A program made the position numbers and the translations under genes. A DNA stretch of 64,000 nucleotides. It comes from Amphiura filiformis (lineage: Eukaryota; Echinodermata; Ophiuroidea; Amphilepidida; Amphiuridae). Below, piece after piece: positions 1 through 11,746 of the stretch. The stretch covers positions 3,811,501-3,875,500 of the forward strand of contig NC_092631.1 in NCBI RefSeq assembly GCF_039555335.1, in the 5' to 3' direction. The notes beneath the pieces were generated by a model. It was not told where the DNA came from. It ran no database searches and saw only the letters and a list, made by a program, of their open reading frames with translations. The stretch's first letter is position 1; each line of letters opens with the position of its first letter.

Positions 1-642
1 TCGGACGAGGATGACAAACAACAAGAAGAGGAAAAGATCAAGAAAGCACTTAGTCTCTGTGGCTATCCAAATTGGTCCTTCAAGAAGGTGAAACAACAGA
101 TTGCAAATAAAGAGACTATGAAAACATCTAAGAAAAGTGAAAATAGCGAGAAATCCAAAGGACTGGTAGTTATACCTTATGTCAGCGGATTATCGGAGAA
201 GGCCAATAGGATTTTCCAAAAACATGGAATCGCCACAGCAATGAGACCCAACTCAACATTGAGAAAAATGCTCGTCCACCCCAAGGACAAGAGGGATCCA
301 GACTCTACAACAGACTGTGTATATGAGATCCCTTGTTCAAATTGTAATCAGTCATATGTGGGTGAAACGGGGCGACGTTTTTCCACGAGATTAAGTGAAC
401 ACATGAAAGAAACGGACAAAGTAACGGGTTTGAAAAAGAACTACACCCGTCAGACCAGAAAACAGTCGGAAAGTGAGCTCAGCAAATCTGCCATAGCTGA
501 TCACTCAGTACAACAAAATCATGTCATCGATTGGCAAGGGTCCAAAATCATTAGCAAGGAAGGTGACGCGAGATCAAGATCCATCTGGATAAGGAAGAAA
601 TCCCCGCAAGTCATGAACAGAGACGAGGGGGCCATTTTCTAA
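1..642 (+). mobile_element. Penelope-like element, 3' part of ORF with GIY-YIG endonuclease domain (partial)
   Basis: The reading frame is open from the first base of the window to a TAA at 640-642, so the protein enters from outside; the first internal ATG is at 88. Around residues 100-125 of the visible part is the block YEIPC-x2-CNQ-SYVGETGR-x-FSTRL-x-EH. This is the GIY-YIG nuclease core with the Cys pair typical of Penelope-like retroelements. The text before it (ALSLCGYPNW followed by basic residues) fits the linker after the reverse transcriptase. In this family the GIY-YIG domain nicks target DNA to prime reverse transcription. The reverse transcriptase itself lies outside the window, so activity cannot be judged. 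A GIY-YIG protein of another retroelement is a less likely reading. Confidence 0.75.
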
Positions 643-825
643 GTCACATCTATGACCCAATCATCTCCGCGAGTAGTGCGCCCTCTACAGGCCGAAATCC
701 GCCGGAGGTGTGTGGACATAGATCACTCTGAAGAAGAGTGTCGCCCAAGACACTCGAAACTGTCAGGTCAGTGAAAAACAGTATTTTTTGGTTTTGAAAA
801 ACGAACCTTGTATTCCAATTGCGTA
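643..825 (+). mobile_element. 3' untranslated end of the Penelope-like element
   Basis: The segment between the element's stop codon and the start of the receptor duplication unit contains a short perfect hairpin, CACTCT-GAAGA-AGAGTG at 724-740, followed by a run ending in ACTGTCAGGTCAGTG. Small 3' hairpins are usual at this end of such elements. The junction near 825 is placed by comparison with the paralogous unit at 13826, where the sequence continues without this element. Confidence 0.5.
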
Positions 826-2385
826 TTGTGTCGTTATTGCATAGTAACTCACTCAAAACAGATCAAAAATACTTTGATACATAGGCCCAGTGTGACATAG
901 GCCTATTTATTTAATCATGTACAATGCCGACCATGAACAGAAACATAAGACACAACACATCGACCACTTTGGGTTCTCATTCACCATTGTTCACATACCA
1001 TCCAGTACAAAATACTCAATAGTGCCCTGCCACAAGGGCAACGCTTGGCCCAATTGACTTTCAAGTTATCATCAAATGATGCAGTTCAGACCAAATGATT
1101 CAAGCAGAAACTGTTGGAAGTATGTGTATTCCGCAAACTTCAATACACTCCGGACGAGTATTGAGAGCTATTGAGCGGGGTATTGAGTGGACTTTCGCAT
1201 ACGAGCTTATAGAAATGTAGCTTGAGCACCATCAAGTGTCAGGCAATCTAGGGCTGTTGAAAAAGGAAACATCGCCCCTAATGAGCTCAAGATAGCTGGT
1301 ATTCAACTGAGACTAAGATCCTAGGTATTTACCTTCAAACGTAAATGAAATCACTAGGAAGTCCAACCAAAAGTTGAATATGTTAAAACTGCTGAAAAGG
1401 GTTCAAGGAGATGGAGGAATATCTTAATTATTGTTTGTGAATTGTGATTATGTTTAGGCTAGTCAAATTAAGAAAAATAAGGGGTTAATCCACTACTAAT
1501 TGCAACAGAATCCATTTAATCTCACCATCTCATCATACCGTAAGGATTCAAAAAAGTATAGTTTGACTAGTATAGGCAAAAAGGTTAAAGGTCAAATTTT
1601 GGGGCCCACGGGCATTTACAATTGAAATATGCTCCTACAGTATAATAATCCACTGGTCTCTAATTGTTCCGTTGTCAAACATAAATCAAAATGATAAAAG
1701 TTGCATTGTTTTGGATGTTTTGTTACATAGGTAACATCACAAAATAGGTCAAGGTCAAGGTCAACACGGCTCATTGAAATTTTGATCTTCTTTGTCACGT
1801 TACCAAGATAAAAAACACCTGAGATATGGCAAACTATTCTTTTTATTAAATGCTTTTGCAAGCGGAACAATATGAGACCATTTTGATCAAAAATTTCTTA
1901 TTTTTTGTCCCCTTGGTGTGATTTTTAGCAAAATTTGACCCAACTTTTATGATCTGAAATTTCACCCCTGCATAAGCGGCCAAATTAGACACTGTTCCAC
2001 AACTTGGATCTTTTGGGGACTTTTGATATGTTGTTGTGTGAGCTTTTGGGAGATGGACGCATGCAAAATAGATTCTGTTGCAATCTAGTGGTGCTGGTGG
2101 GTGATTTTTTAATTTGATTAGCCTATTTTGGGATTGGAGTTAGCGGAGATCCTGGTACAGGAAAGGCAACTATACCCGGGCAACTGTCACTGACATTCGC
2201 ACATCTAGAACTGAAACATTATAGGTCGTAGTCAAGACGACCTTTCCTCTGCATGTTGTTCTATACTTTTGAAGACTTCTCAGTCATTAAATTGATCTCA
2301 ACTCAGGTTGAGAATTTGCTGTCAGAATCATGTACATCTGCGTTTGTTGACTGAGCTCTCAGTCTTGACAATTGACCCACGTCGA

Positions 2386-3437
2386 TCACAGCAAGAGGAT
2401 AACCATTCCGTGTTCTTTCAATTTTCTTTTCTTAGAAATCCCAAAGAGTTTCCGAGTATACACACGAAAATGTTCACTACGTAAGCTATACACAATGGGA
2501 TTGACTGCACTATTTAGAAATGTAAAATATCTGACGATATTTCGTACATCTTGTGCTATTTGATGTGAAGGGTTGAATATATCTTTAAATATCAAACCAC
2601 AAATGGGTACCATACCCACGATACACAGACATAATAGAATGACCAGTGTTTTGATGGTTCTGCGTTCTCGCTTTAACCAGAGATGTCGCGAAGTCCCGAG
2701 ATTGTTGTAGTCTCTGGGCTGCTGTTGAGGCCCGATCCTCCTTTCCTGTCGTACCTTTTGAATCAGCACGCGAATGATTTGTCCATACATTATGCACATT
2801 AAACACAGGGGAAACAAAATATTGACAAAAACAAGAAATTGCAGATAGAGTGGATGAACTATTTCTTTGAATATTGGACAGATTAAATCGTGCGTTTGAT
2901 TTGCAATACTAAGTGGCAATCCATATATTGTTAGTGCTGCATATATGTATATAGACATCACGATCATCATTGCTACTTTTTTAGACATTAAGTCATGATA
3001 ACGCAGTGGCATTACAATTTTTAGATAACGATCAAAGCTGACAAATAGCAAAGTCAAGCAACTTGTGACAGAAGGATTATACTGGTGCACCGAAGCAAGA
3101 GACATCCAATTGTTGATATTGGCAACTGAGGATTTAAAGCGATAATAGTGTGTAATATCAGGGAGATCCCGACGATAAAATCAGCACTTGCCATTCCTAT
3201 GATGAAATAATTTGTAGCAGTTCTTAGGCGACGGAATTTGATAAGAAGTACGAGTACCAGTCCGTTTCCTCCAAGGATAGTCATAATCAAAGCCAAACTA
3301 GAAATAAAGACGATGATCGCTTTCGCACTTAGTGGAGTAGGTTTGGTAATGGTAACCTTAGCTGGGCTTTCTCCAAACAAAAATGAGTCATTCATGGTAA
3401 AATTCATGACAAGAAGCTCCGGAGATTGCAATGCCAT
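2386..3437 (-). pseudogene. Class A GPCR copy A, frameshifted in TM3
   Basis: The ATG at 3437 opens a receptor N-terminus (MALQSPELL, then an N-glycosylation site NFT) with TM1, TM2 and the start of TM3. The frame then fails after residues CLLLRCTSI. The second frame (3105-2386) carries the rest: DRYLKI, TM4 to TM7, GMVP in TM6 and NPIVY in TM7. Against copy D, one base is missing near 3075, where D reads GGAAATATACC and A reads GGATTATACT. A single deletion therefore explains the break. The C-terminus is short (ends in HGMVILLL), as in D. If the deletion is an assembly error the gene would be whole; otherwise it is a young pseudogene, since nothing else is broken. Confidence 0.8.
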
Positions 3438-3593
3438 GGTGTTCTGCTGAAATAGTACGTACAGAAATTATTAGCGATTGAAGTGTTACAGGAACTCAGA
3501 GGCAAGAGTGATAATTCACATCTGTTGTTTGGCAGCAGTCGTGCATTTGTATGACTTAACGGTACAACATGATTGCTGCATGTCATGATTCGG

Positions 3594-3599
3594 CACGTG
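3594..3599. promoter_or_regulatory. Conserved E-box upstream of copy A
   Basis: A CACGTG hexamer lies 157 bases upstream of copy A's ATG, inside a block (about 3540-3700) shared upstream of the other copies. It recurs at 11528-11533 (copy C) and 16938-16943 (copy D), but has become CACATG in copy B. bHLH and related factors bind this hexamer. Its position within conserved flanking DNA fits a promoter element, but recent common descent explains the conservation equally well. Confidence 0.3.
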
Positions 3600-4102
3600 A
3601 CATGACAAACAAAAATAGGCAGAAACAATCAGTGTTAATTTTAGCTGTATGGTTCTGATTTTCTGGGTCATTATGCGTTGTCATGGAGATAATACGGAGG
3701 GTATTGCTACCTGGATGGAACGTTAGGGGCCTAGGAACGAAATCGAGCATACTTCTCCAAACACAGGCCACATACTAGGTGTAAATGCGGCGCGTGTATG
3801 TCCTCCTAAAGTTTCCACACAAAAAAGACACAGAAAAAAGAGGACAAACGAAAAAAGGAATTAGGAAGAGAAAGGAAAAAAGAAATAGCAGTAAAATAAA
3901 TAAAGACTAACATAGTTTATATTGCGCAAGTTGATCTGGTCGAACGCGTATACGCATCGACGATGAATAGGTCCGAATAAACGCAGAGAAATGAATATTC
4001 ACAAGGTTGAATTAATGAATATTTTGATGTTTCATGTTTTTGCTATCTACTGAAGATAGCATATTTTAGCCCTATACTTTTTTAATTTCATTCATTTTAT
4101 AC

Positions 4103-4600
4103 ATACATACATACAACAAGGCGCAATATCCAGTTTGATCAAGGCGCCATACAAAATACCACAAACAATACCACATGAAATATTATACAAAAAGCAAAAA
4201 TACAAATTCAGGTTCAGAAAAAAACAAATGAGTTTTCAAGAGTTTTTGAAATTGCAGTTGAGCCGGCATTTCTTACATGTTGCGGAAGTGAGTTCCAAAG
4301 TGATGGGCCTGCAACAGAGAAAGTTCTTGCTTTTCCTCCCATCTACATACACTTTAAGAATATATCATTAGATTTATAAAATTTACCAAAAATGTGAAAA
4401 ATATCAAATTTTAATAATTTGTCATAAAATTTGTATTATATCGTGAATTTCAAAAAATGAAATTTATTTCATATCAGAAAGACATTCTTCGTATTCAGAA
4501 TGCAATTCGATATGTCTCTCATGTGCTCTCATGTCCCACAAAAAATACTGTCGAAACGCTCAAAACGCTCATTCCAGATCCCTTAAATAGTGACGACCAA
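4103..4600. repeat. Dispersed repeat plus single arm of the TTAA foldback family
   Basis: An ACAT microsatellite is followed by a repeat beginning AAGGCGCAATATCCAG. From about 4330 to 4590 the sequence matches the right arm of the foldback element at 44005-44676, with the same tail ending GATCCCTTAA. A related single arm lies at about 20650-20940. No left arm is present here, so this is a solo-arm or truncated copy. The overlapping small open frames are not genes. Confidence 0.6.
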
Positions 4601-4962
4601 GACAATTTTATATAATACAGAATCATACAATACTTCATAATTAAAAGGACACAGTAATTAGGCGTCTAGTGAAATATGAACAAAACAGCGTTTTTTTCTT
4701 AATCATCAACCATCTGTTATAGTACCGCCGACAAAGGGGTGGGGTGGGGTAGGTAAAGGGATGCGTTACACCGGGCCCGGGATCTAAGGGGGCCGTAAAA
4801 AAGTAAAATAGTAAAGAAAAATACCTTAACGGAGGAATATCTTATTTAATTGTTTGTGATTATGTTTTGGGGATTGGTGTTAACGAAGATCCTGGTACAG
4901 GAAAGACAACTATCACCGGGCAACTAACTATCACTGACATCTCGCGCATCTCGAGTGAAACG

Positions 4963-6140
4963 CTATAGTCGAGTTAAGACGACCTTTCCACTGCATGCTG
5001 TTCTTGAAGACTCTTCATCTACATGTACATCTGCGTTTGTTGACTGAGCTCTCGATCTTGACAATTGACCAACGTCGATCACAGAAAGCGGATAACCAGT
5101 AGCATCATTCCGTGTTGTTTCAATTAGTTTCAATTTTTGTTTCTTAGAAATCCCAAAGAGTTTCCGAGCATACACACGAAACTGTTCACTACGCAAGCTA
5201 TACACAATAGGATTGGCTGCACTATTTATAAATGCAAAATATCTGACGAGATTTCGTACATCTTGTCCTACATTATATGAAGGGTTGTATATTTCAGCAA
5301 GTATCACACCGCAAATGGGTACCCAACCAAAGATACACACACCCAATAGAATGACCAGTGTTTTGATAGTTCTACGTTCTCGCTTTAACCAAAATTGTCG
5401 TCGCCCTCTCTAGCCTGCTGTTGAGGCACGATCCTTCTTTCCTTTCGTATCTTTTGAATCAGCACGCGAAAGATTTGTCCATGTATTATGAAGATTAAAC
5501 ACTGCGGAAACAAGATATTGCCGAAAATAAGAAATTGTAGGTAGAATGGATTGAAAACTATTGAAAATCTTGTACATGTTAAATCTTCGTGCGTTTGATT
5601 TGCAATACTAAGTGGCAATCCATATGTCGTTAGTGCTGCATATATGTATATAGACATCACGATCATCATTGCTACTCTTTTAGACATCAAGTCATGATAA
5701 CGCAGTGGCATTACAATTTTTAGATAACGATCCAAGCTGACTGACAGCAAAGTTAAGCAACTTATGACAGAAGGAAATATAACAGTGCACCGAAGCAAAA
5801 GACATCCAATTGGTGGTATTGGCATCTGCGAATATAAATTGATAGCAATAATGTTTGATATCAGGGTGATCCCGACGGTAAAATCGGCACTTGCCATTCC
5901 TATGATAAAATAATTTGTAGCAGTTCTTAGGCAATGAAATTTGATAAGAAGTACGAGTACCAGTCCGTTTCCTCCAAGGATAGTCATAATCAAAGCCAAA
6001 CTAGAAATAAAGAGGATGATCGCTTTCGCACTTAGTGGAGTAGGTTCGGTAATGTTAACATCATCTGGGCTTTCTCCAAACAAGAATGAGTCATTCATGA
6101 TAGAATTCTTGATAAGAAGCTCCGGAGATTGCAATGCCAT
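4963..6140 (-). pseudogene. Class A GPCR copy B, frameshifted in intracellular loop 3
   Basis: The ATG at 6140 begins MALQSPELL. TM1 to TM5 are intact: GGNG in TM1, MASAD in TM2, a CLLLRC cysteine at the start of TM3, DRYLKI at the end of TM3, and an ECL2 cysteine. The frame ends in ICL3 at 5385 just before TM6. The rest (FGWVP, NPIVY and the long tail through NADVHVDEESS) lies in another frame ending at 4963. Against copy E the ICL3 region is about 28 bases shorter, which accounts for the shift. The CACGTG upstream box is also lost here. Likely a pseudogene; a truncated 5-TM product would not be expected to signal. Confidence 0.8.
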
Positions 6141-6595
6141 GGTGTTCTGCTGAAATTGTACAGAAATTAATAGCGATTGTACGTACATACAATAATAGCG
6201 ATTGAAGTGTTACAGGAACTCAGAGGCAAGAGTGATAATTCACATCTGTTGTTTGGCAGCAGTCGTGCATTTGTATAACTTTACGGTACAAAATGTATGC
6301 TGCATGTCATGATTCAGCAAGTTTTATTTGCATAAATTGTTTCTAATTAAGTCACATGGCTTGACAAACACTAAAAATGGGTAGAGACAATCAGTGTTAA
6401 TTGTAGCTGTATTAATGATGTTTCTAATGTCATTTTCTGCGTCATTATGCGTTGCTATGGAGATAATACACCAGTGTACTTCGGTTACATTTATAAATGC
6501 GCTTTTATAAATACGCACGTGACCCATGGGCACGACATACCAAGACTAACAAGCGTGACCAAATCCTCATGCATTGCCGAAAAGGATAGGAACCC

Positions 6596-6904
6596 TATAC
6601 GCTGGCGAAGTTACGTAATAATCCGATTAACTACCATAGCAATAGGTGAAAACAATTTTTGAATATACCGCGCTACACTGATACGTTCACGCGGTACCTC
6701 TGCATTGAACCATATCATGCTGATCACTTGCACCTGTAAGATTAGTATCTTTGAAAAGACCAGTATTGTATTCAATCTATGATTGCAGACATACACAGGT
6801 GATTAGTTCAACCCCATTGTAGTGCAGCGCGATATGTTCAAAATTGTTTTCACCTATTGCTATGGTAGTTAATCCGATTTATTACGTAACTTCGCCAGCG
6901 TATA
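6596..6904. mobile_element. MITE family 1, copy 1 (TIR TACGCTGGCGAAG)
   Basis: The ends are inverted: TATACGCTGGCGAAGTTACG on the left and its complement on the right. Inner arms read ACTACCATAGCAATAGGTG and its inverse. Length is 309 bp and both sides carry TATA, consistent with a TA target-site duplication as in Tc1/mariner-type elements. A second copy is at 14182-14487 and a diverged relative at 19095-19413. The open frame inside (MYVCNHRLN...) recurs in copy 2 only because the DNA is repeated; no transposase is present. Confidence 0.8.
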
Positions 6905-7670
6905 GATAAATATGATCAAATATAAGTATTAATTGAATAGCAAAATTATTACACATGGGGGATTCCGAATTTGCAATATGTTATCAAAAACAACATTTTG
7001 AAAGTATTTGACGACGGATAAAATAATTCAAGGACGGAAACGTTTACAATATAATCACAAAGTTTAACAAAATAGACAATTTTGCTGCACAGGCTAGTAG
7101 TCTCATGTTGTTCCGCCTTTGCATTTGAATGTATAGGAAGACCACCCGCTATGTAGAAGGTCACTTCCTCTACAAGCTGTTATGGCAGCGTGGAGGTGGT
7201 CACGTGCGTATTTATAAAAGCGCATTTATAAATATAACCGAAGTACACTGTACAGAGGGGGTATTGCTAACTGCATGGCACGTTAGGGGCCTAGGAACGA
7301 AATCGAGCATAACTTCTTAAAACACAGGCCGGATCCATATACTAGGTGTAAATGCGGCGCGCGTATAGCTCGTATGTCCTCCTAAAGTTTCCACACTAAA
7401 AAGACACAGAAAAAAGAGGACAAACGAAATGAGTAAGAGAAAGGAAAGAAATAACAGTAACATAAATAAAGACTAACATAGTTTATACTGCTCACGTTGA
7501 ACTGGTCGAACGAGTATACGCATCGACGATGAAAAAAGCAGAGAAATGAATATTCACTAGGTTGAATTAATTAATATTTGATGTTTCATGTTTTTGTAAT
7601 CTACTGCAGGTAGAATATATTAGGCCTATACGTTTTTAAAGTCATTCATTTTGAAAGTTTTCTACTCAAT

Positions 7671-8160
7671 CCCGCCCAGCAAACACGCAACATTGTACAG
7701 AAAAGCCTTTAAATATCTGTAATAAAGGGTATAAACCGCGTTCTGATAACATTCAGAAAACATTTTTGAAAACAGTGTAAAAATTTGCGACGGCGAACCT
7801 GGCGAAAAATTATGTTTATTAGATATAATTCCCGTCGATCATACCACCGTTTTCCCAAACAATGTATTAAGCTTCTGTCAGAACGATCTGTTGGTCAAAA
7901 TAAACTAAATATTTCTTGATTAATGAATCCTACGCACATTATTATTCAAAGCTACATCCTTTAGCCGTGATATAAAATAAACATATGATAATTGCCTAGC
8001 TCACTAGATCACTGTCCATTTTAAAAAATAAATGTGCTACCGTATATTATATGACATGTTATGTTTTACGACGTAAAAAATGTGTCTAAAACCATGCTGA
8101 ATGATATTTAGTGTCACAAATGTCATATTTTGAAGACTCGTTTTTCAATACATTGACACA
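7671..8160. other. Non-coding flank between units 2 and 3
   Basis: No gene is seen. Around 7671-7790 is a damaged end of the CCCAGCAAACAC MITE family. From about 7870 the sequence matches the start of other receptor units (compare 13540 and 18100), including the block around 8095-8160 ending in TTGTATCGTTATTGCATAG. Confidence 0.5.
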
Positions 8161-8962
8161 AATGCTACAAAATTGTATCGTTATTGCATAGTAACTCACT
8201 CAAAATATACTCAAAAAATACTTTGATACATATTTATTTAATCATATACCATGCTGATTGCTGACCACTCAAGGTTCTGAACAGAAACATGAGACACAAA
8301 ACATCTACCACTTAGGGTTCTTATTCACATAGGCCTGCCATAATTATCCAGTACAAAATACTCAATGGTGCCCTCCCACAAGGGACAAACCTTGGCCCAA
8401 TTAATTGACTTCCAAGATTCAAGCAGGAACTGTTGGAAGTATGTGTAGATGATATGATACTTGCCGAAAATTGAGCGTATTCACAACCAAGCAAACTTCA
8501 ATATACTCAGGACTAGCGCATTTACGAGCTATAATAGCATACGCATGAGCAGATTGAGCACCATCAAGTGTCAGGCAATCTAAGGCTGTTGAAAATTAAA
8601 ACACCACCCCAATGAGCTCATCCAACTGAGACTAAGATCCTAGGTATTAACCTTCAAAATGACCTGAAGTGGGAGAAAAACTTAAATGAAATCAGTATTA
8701 AAGAAGTCCAAACAAAAGTTGAATATGTTAAAACTGCTGAAAATGTTCAAGGAGACGGAGGAATATCTTATTTCATTGTTTGTGATTATGTTTTGGGAAT
8801 TGGAGTTAGCGGAAATCCTGGTACAGGAATGACAACTACCCTCGGGCAACTATCACTGACATCTCAAATTGAAACATTATAGTCAAGACGACCTTACCAA
8901 TACATATTGTTCTATGCTTTTGAGACTTCTCATTAAATTGATCTCAACTCAAGTTTTTGCTA

Positions 8963-10256
8963 TGCTGCACACCGACATCGCCCGGTTAATAATTGCATTA
9001 TACAGCAGAGACACTGAAATGCATACCCGGGCTCGATACAGGTGAATGTGCTATGCACGATTTGATATTCAGACGATAAATCTTTGGATACCGGGGTAGA
9101 AAATTATGAATATCTCCCTAATTGATTTAGTCTAAAGAAGCCAGATTTTGTTCCTTGCACTTGAACATATGTGTTCAACGGATATGATAGTCGTTAGCTT
9201 GCTTCTTGAGAAAGAAGGTTGCGTCTTGAACTGAAACACTGACAAAAATATTCTGATTATATATGTGCCGAACTATAGTGCAGCATAGGCTAGCTGCACT
9301 CATTCGTGGACATGGTGGAGGCATGCTCACTCATGTGGAGACATGCTCACTCACACACAGAGAGGTCAATTACCAGGCTATTGTCAGTAGCCATCATGCA
9401 GTTATTGTTAACTACATCACCACAGGGGCACTCACAATAGGCAATTGAACCCTACTGGTAGCGCTGTGCTGTAGCTATTGGTGACGAACTAGTTAGTATC
9501 ATATATCAAAAAGTATAAAAGCTATGATTTTAGTACTTTCTCTATGTTTCAATTACTTATTCTTTTGCAAATATCTGAATCTTCAACCCGATACAAGCTT
9601 TAATAACGGGGGACATACATTTTTATTAAAAAGAAATCCTACCATCTATCCAAACTCGCCGTGTTATTCCAATGCACATTTTACTTCACCGGGCAGCCAT
9701 TTTTTGATCGTATTTTGAAGATTGGTGTCATAAAACCGTCATAGGTACAAATTTAGTACTCTCTGTCAATCAATTATGGCTTATTCTCTACATGTCAATC
9801 TTTGAATAATTGGCATAGTCCTTATAATAACGGTCGTCTGCCTCGATGAGTAAATGACAGCAAACAGCTGCAAACCAGGAAAAATATCCCAAAACTTGGT
9901 CAGTGGAGCTCAGCTGGTACATGTCAATAGAGTCATTATCGATTGGATTAGTCGTCCGTAGCGGACAATTCGGTCGCTCATTGGATCAATATTATTAGGT
10001 GGTGATAAATTTGCATTGAACAATAGATTACTATATAATAGTTTAGTACTGAATATATCGGGTTAATCTTCAATAAGCGGGTTTATGGCTGGAAAGGTCA
10101 CGGTGAATTCGCCGTGGACGTAAGTGCACTATGCCTTAGTCGGATGTCCGTCATGCGTCTCAAAGGTCGGAACAAAATGGTCATGCGTGGCTGTGGATTC
10201 AACCTACCATGGCGATTTCTGCCATGAAGATATCGGGGCGATGACACTGTGTGTTA
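8963..10256. mobile_element. 1.3-kb insertion in unit 3, probable TIR element
   Basis: Units A, D and E run directly from CTCAACTCAAG into the receptor tail region. Unit 3 is interrupted here by about 1.29 kb with no counterpart in the other units. The two ends resemble each other in inverted orientation (CACACCGACATCGCCCGG against CACACAGTGTCATCGCCCCG), suggesting a non-autonomous DNA transposon. The small open frames inside have no recognisable domain. The right end supplies the stop codon of receptor copy C. Confidence 0.55.
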
Positions 10257-11373
10257 TACATCTGCGTTTGTTGACTGAGCTCTCAATCTTGACAATTGAT
10301 CCACGTCGATCACAGCAAGCGGATAACCAGTAGCATCATTCCGTGTTGTTTCAATTATTTTCAATGTTTTTTTCTTAGAAATCCCGAAGAGTTTCCGAGC
10401 ATACACACGAAACTGTTCACTACGCAAGCTATACACAATGGGGTTGGCTGCACTATTTAGAAATGCAAAATATTTGACGACATTTCGTACATCTTGTCTT
10501 ACTTCATATGAAGGGTTGTATATTTCAGCAAGTATCACACCGCAAATGGGTACCCAACCAAAGATATACAGACCCAATAGAATGACCAGTATCTTGATGG
10601 TTCTACGTTCTCGCTTTAACCAGATATGTCGTGAAATACCATGATTGTAGCACCCCCGGGCCCCGTAGCGCCCCTCTCTGGTCTGCTCTTGAGGCACGAT
10701 CCTCCTTTCCCGTCGTATCTTTTGAATCAGAACGCGAAAAATGTGTCCATATATTATGCACATTAAACACAGCGGAAACAAGATATTGCGAAAAATAAGA
10801 AATTGTAGGTAGAATGGATTGAAAACTAATGAAAATTTTGTACAGATTAAATCGTGCGTTTGATTTGCAATAATAAGCGGCAATCCATATGTCGTAAGTG
10901 CTGCATATAGATATATAAATATCACGATCATCATTGCTACTCTTTTAGACACGAAGTTATGATAACGCAGTGGCATAACAATTTTTAGATAACGATCCAA
11001 GCTGACCGCCAGCAAAGTCAAGCAACTTGTGACAGGAGGAAAGATACCGGTGCACCGAAGCAAGAGACATCCAATTGAAGGTATTGGAAACTGATGTTTT
11101 AAAATGACAATAATGTATGGTATCACGGTGATCCTGACGGTAAAATCGGCACTTGCCATTCCTATGATAAAATAATTTGTAGCAGTTCTTAGGCGACGGA
11201 ATTTGATAAGAAGTACGAGTACCAGTGAGTCCGTTTCCTCCAAGGATAGCCGTAATCAAAGCCAAACTAGAAATAAAGAGGACGGTCGCTTTTGGGAGTT
11301 GGAGAGGTTCGGTAATGGTAACCTCATCTGTGCTGTCACCAAACAAGAATGAGTCATTCATGGTAGAATTCAT
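10254..11373 (-). pseudogene. Class A GPCR copy C, lost start and TM1 frameshift
   Basis: TM2 to the C-tail are open (ends NADV), with MASADF, DRYLKI, FGWVP and NPIVY. In TM1 a 4-base insertion (GAGT, near 11227-11230) turns GGNGLVLV into a shifted frame that ends at 10957. The family ATG at the expected position (about 11408) is AGG, so the next usable ATG is at 11373, just before the glycosylation motif NST. The final codon TAA is contributed by the inserted element at 8963-10256. Two independent inactivating changes make this a firmer pseudogene than A or B. Confidence 0.8.
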
Positions 11374-11746
11374 GACAAGCAGCTCCAGAGATTGCAATGC
11401 CCTGGTGTTCTACTGAAGTGTTAAGGATAGCGGCAAGAGTGATAATTCAAGTTTTTGTTTGACAGCAGTCGTGCATTTCCTGCTTGTCATGACTCAGCAA
11501 GTTATATTTGCATGAATTGTTTCAAGTCACGTGACATGACAAACACTGCCAAACAGGCAGAAACCACTTTTACAGTTGTATGGCTCCAATGTCATTTTCT
11601 GTGTCATTTGTTAATTGTTATGGAGAAAATACACGAGGGATATTGCTAGCTGGTTCAACGTTAGGGGCCTGAGAAAGAAATTGAGCATAACGTGTCAAAA
11701 CACAGGCCGGATCGATCCATATAGGCTACTACATGTAGGTGCTTAG

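Larger units (their letters stand above)
826..4070 (-). repeat. Receptor duplication unit 1 (contains copy A)
   Basis: From about 826 to 3450 this segment runs nearly base for base with 13826-16760. That stretch covers the non-coding DNA downstream of the receptor, the receptor itself and its 5' flank. Less similar versions of the same block occur at 4830-7790, 7860-11720 and 18100-20220. The unit therefore duplicated as a whole, including 1.5 kb beyond the gene's 3' end. Identity was judged by eye, not computed. Confidence 0.8.

Noticed and set aside
6611-6796. Repeated 61-codon frame (also 14197-14382)
   Set aside because: Same MITE inserted twice. The frame is too short and lacks transposase features; similarity reflects repeated DNA.
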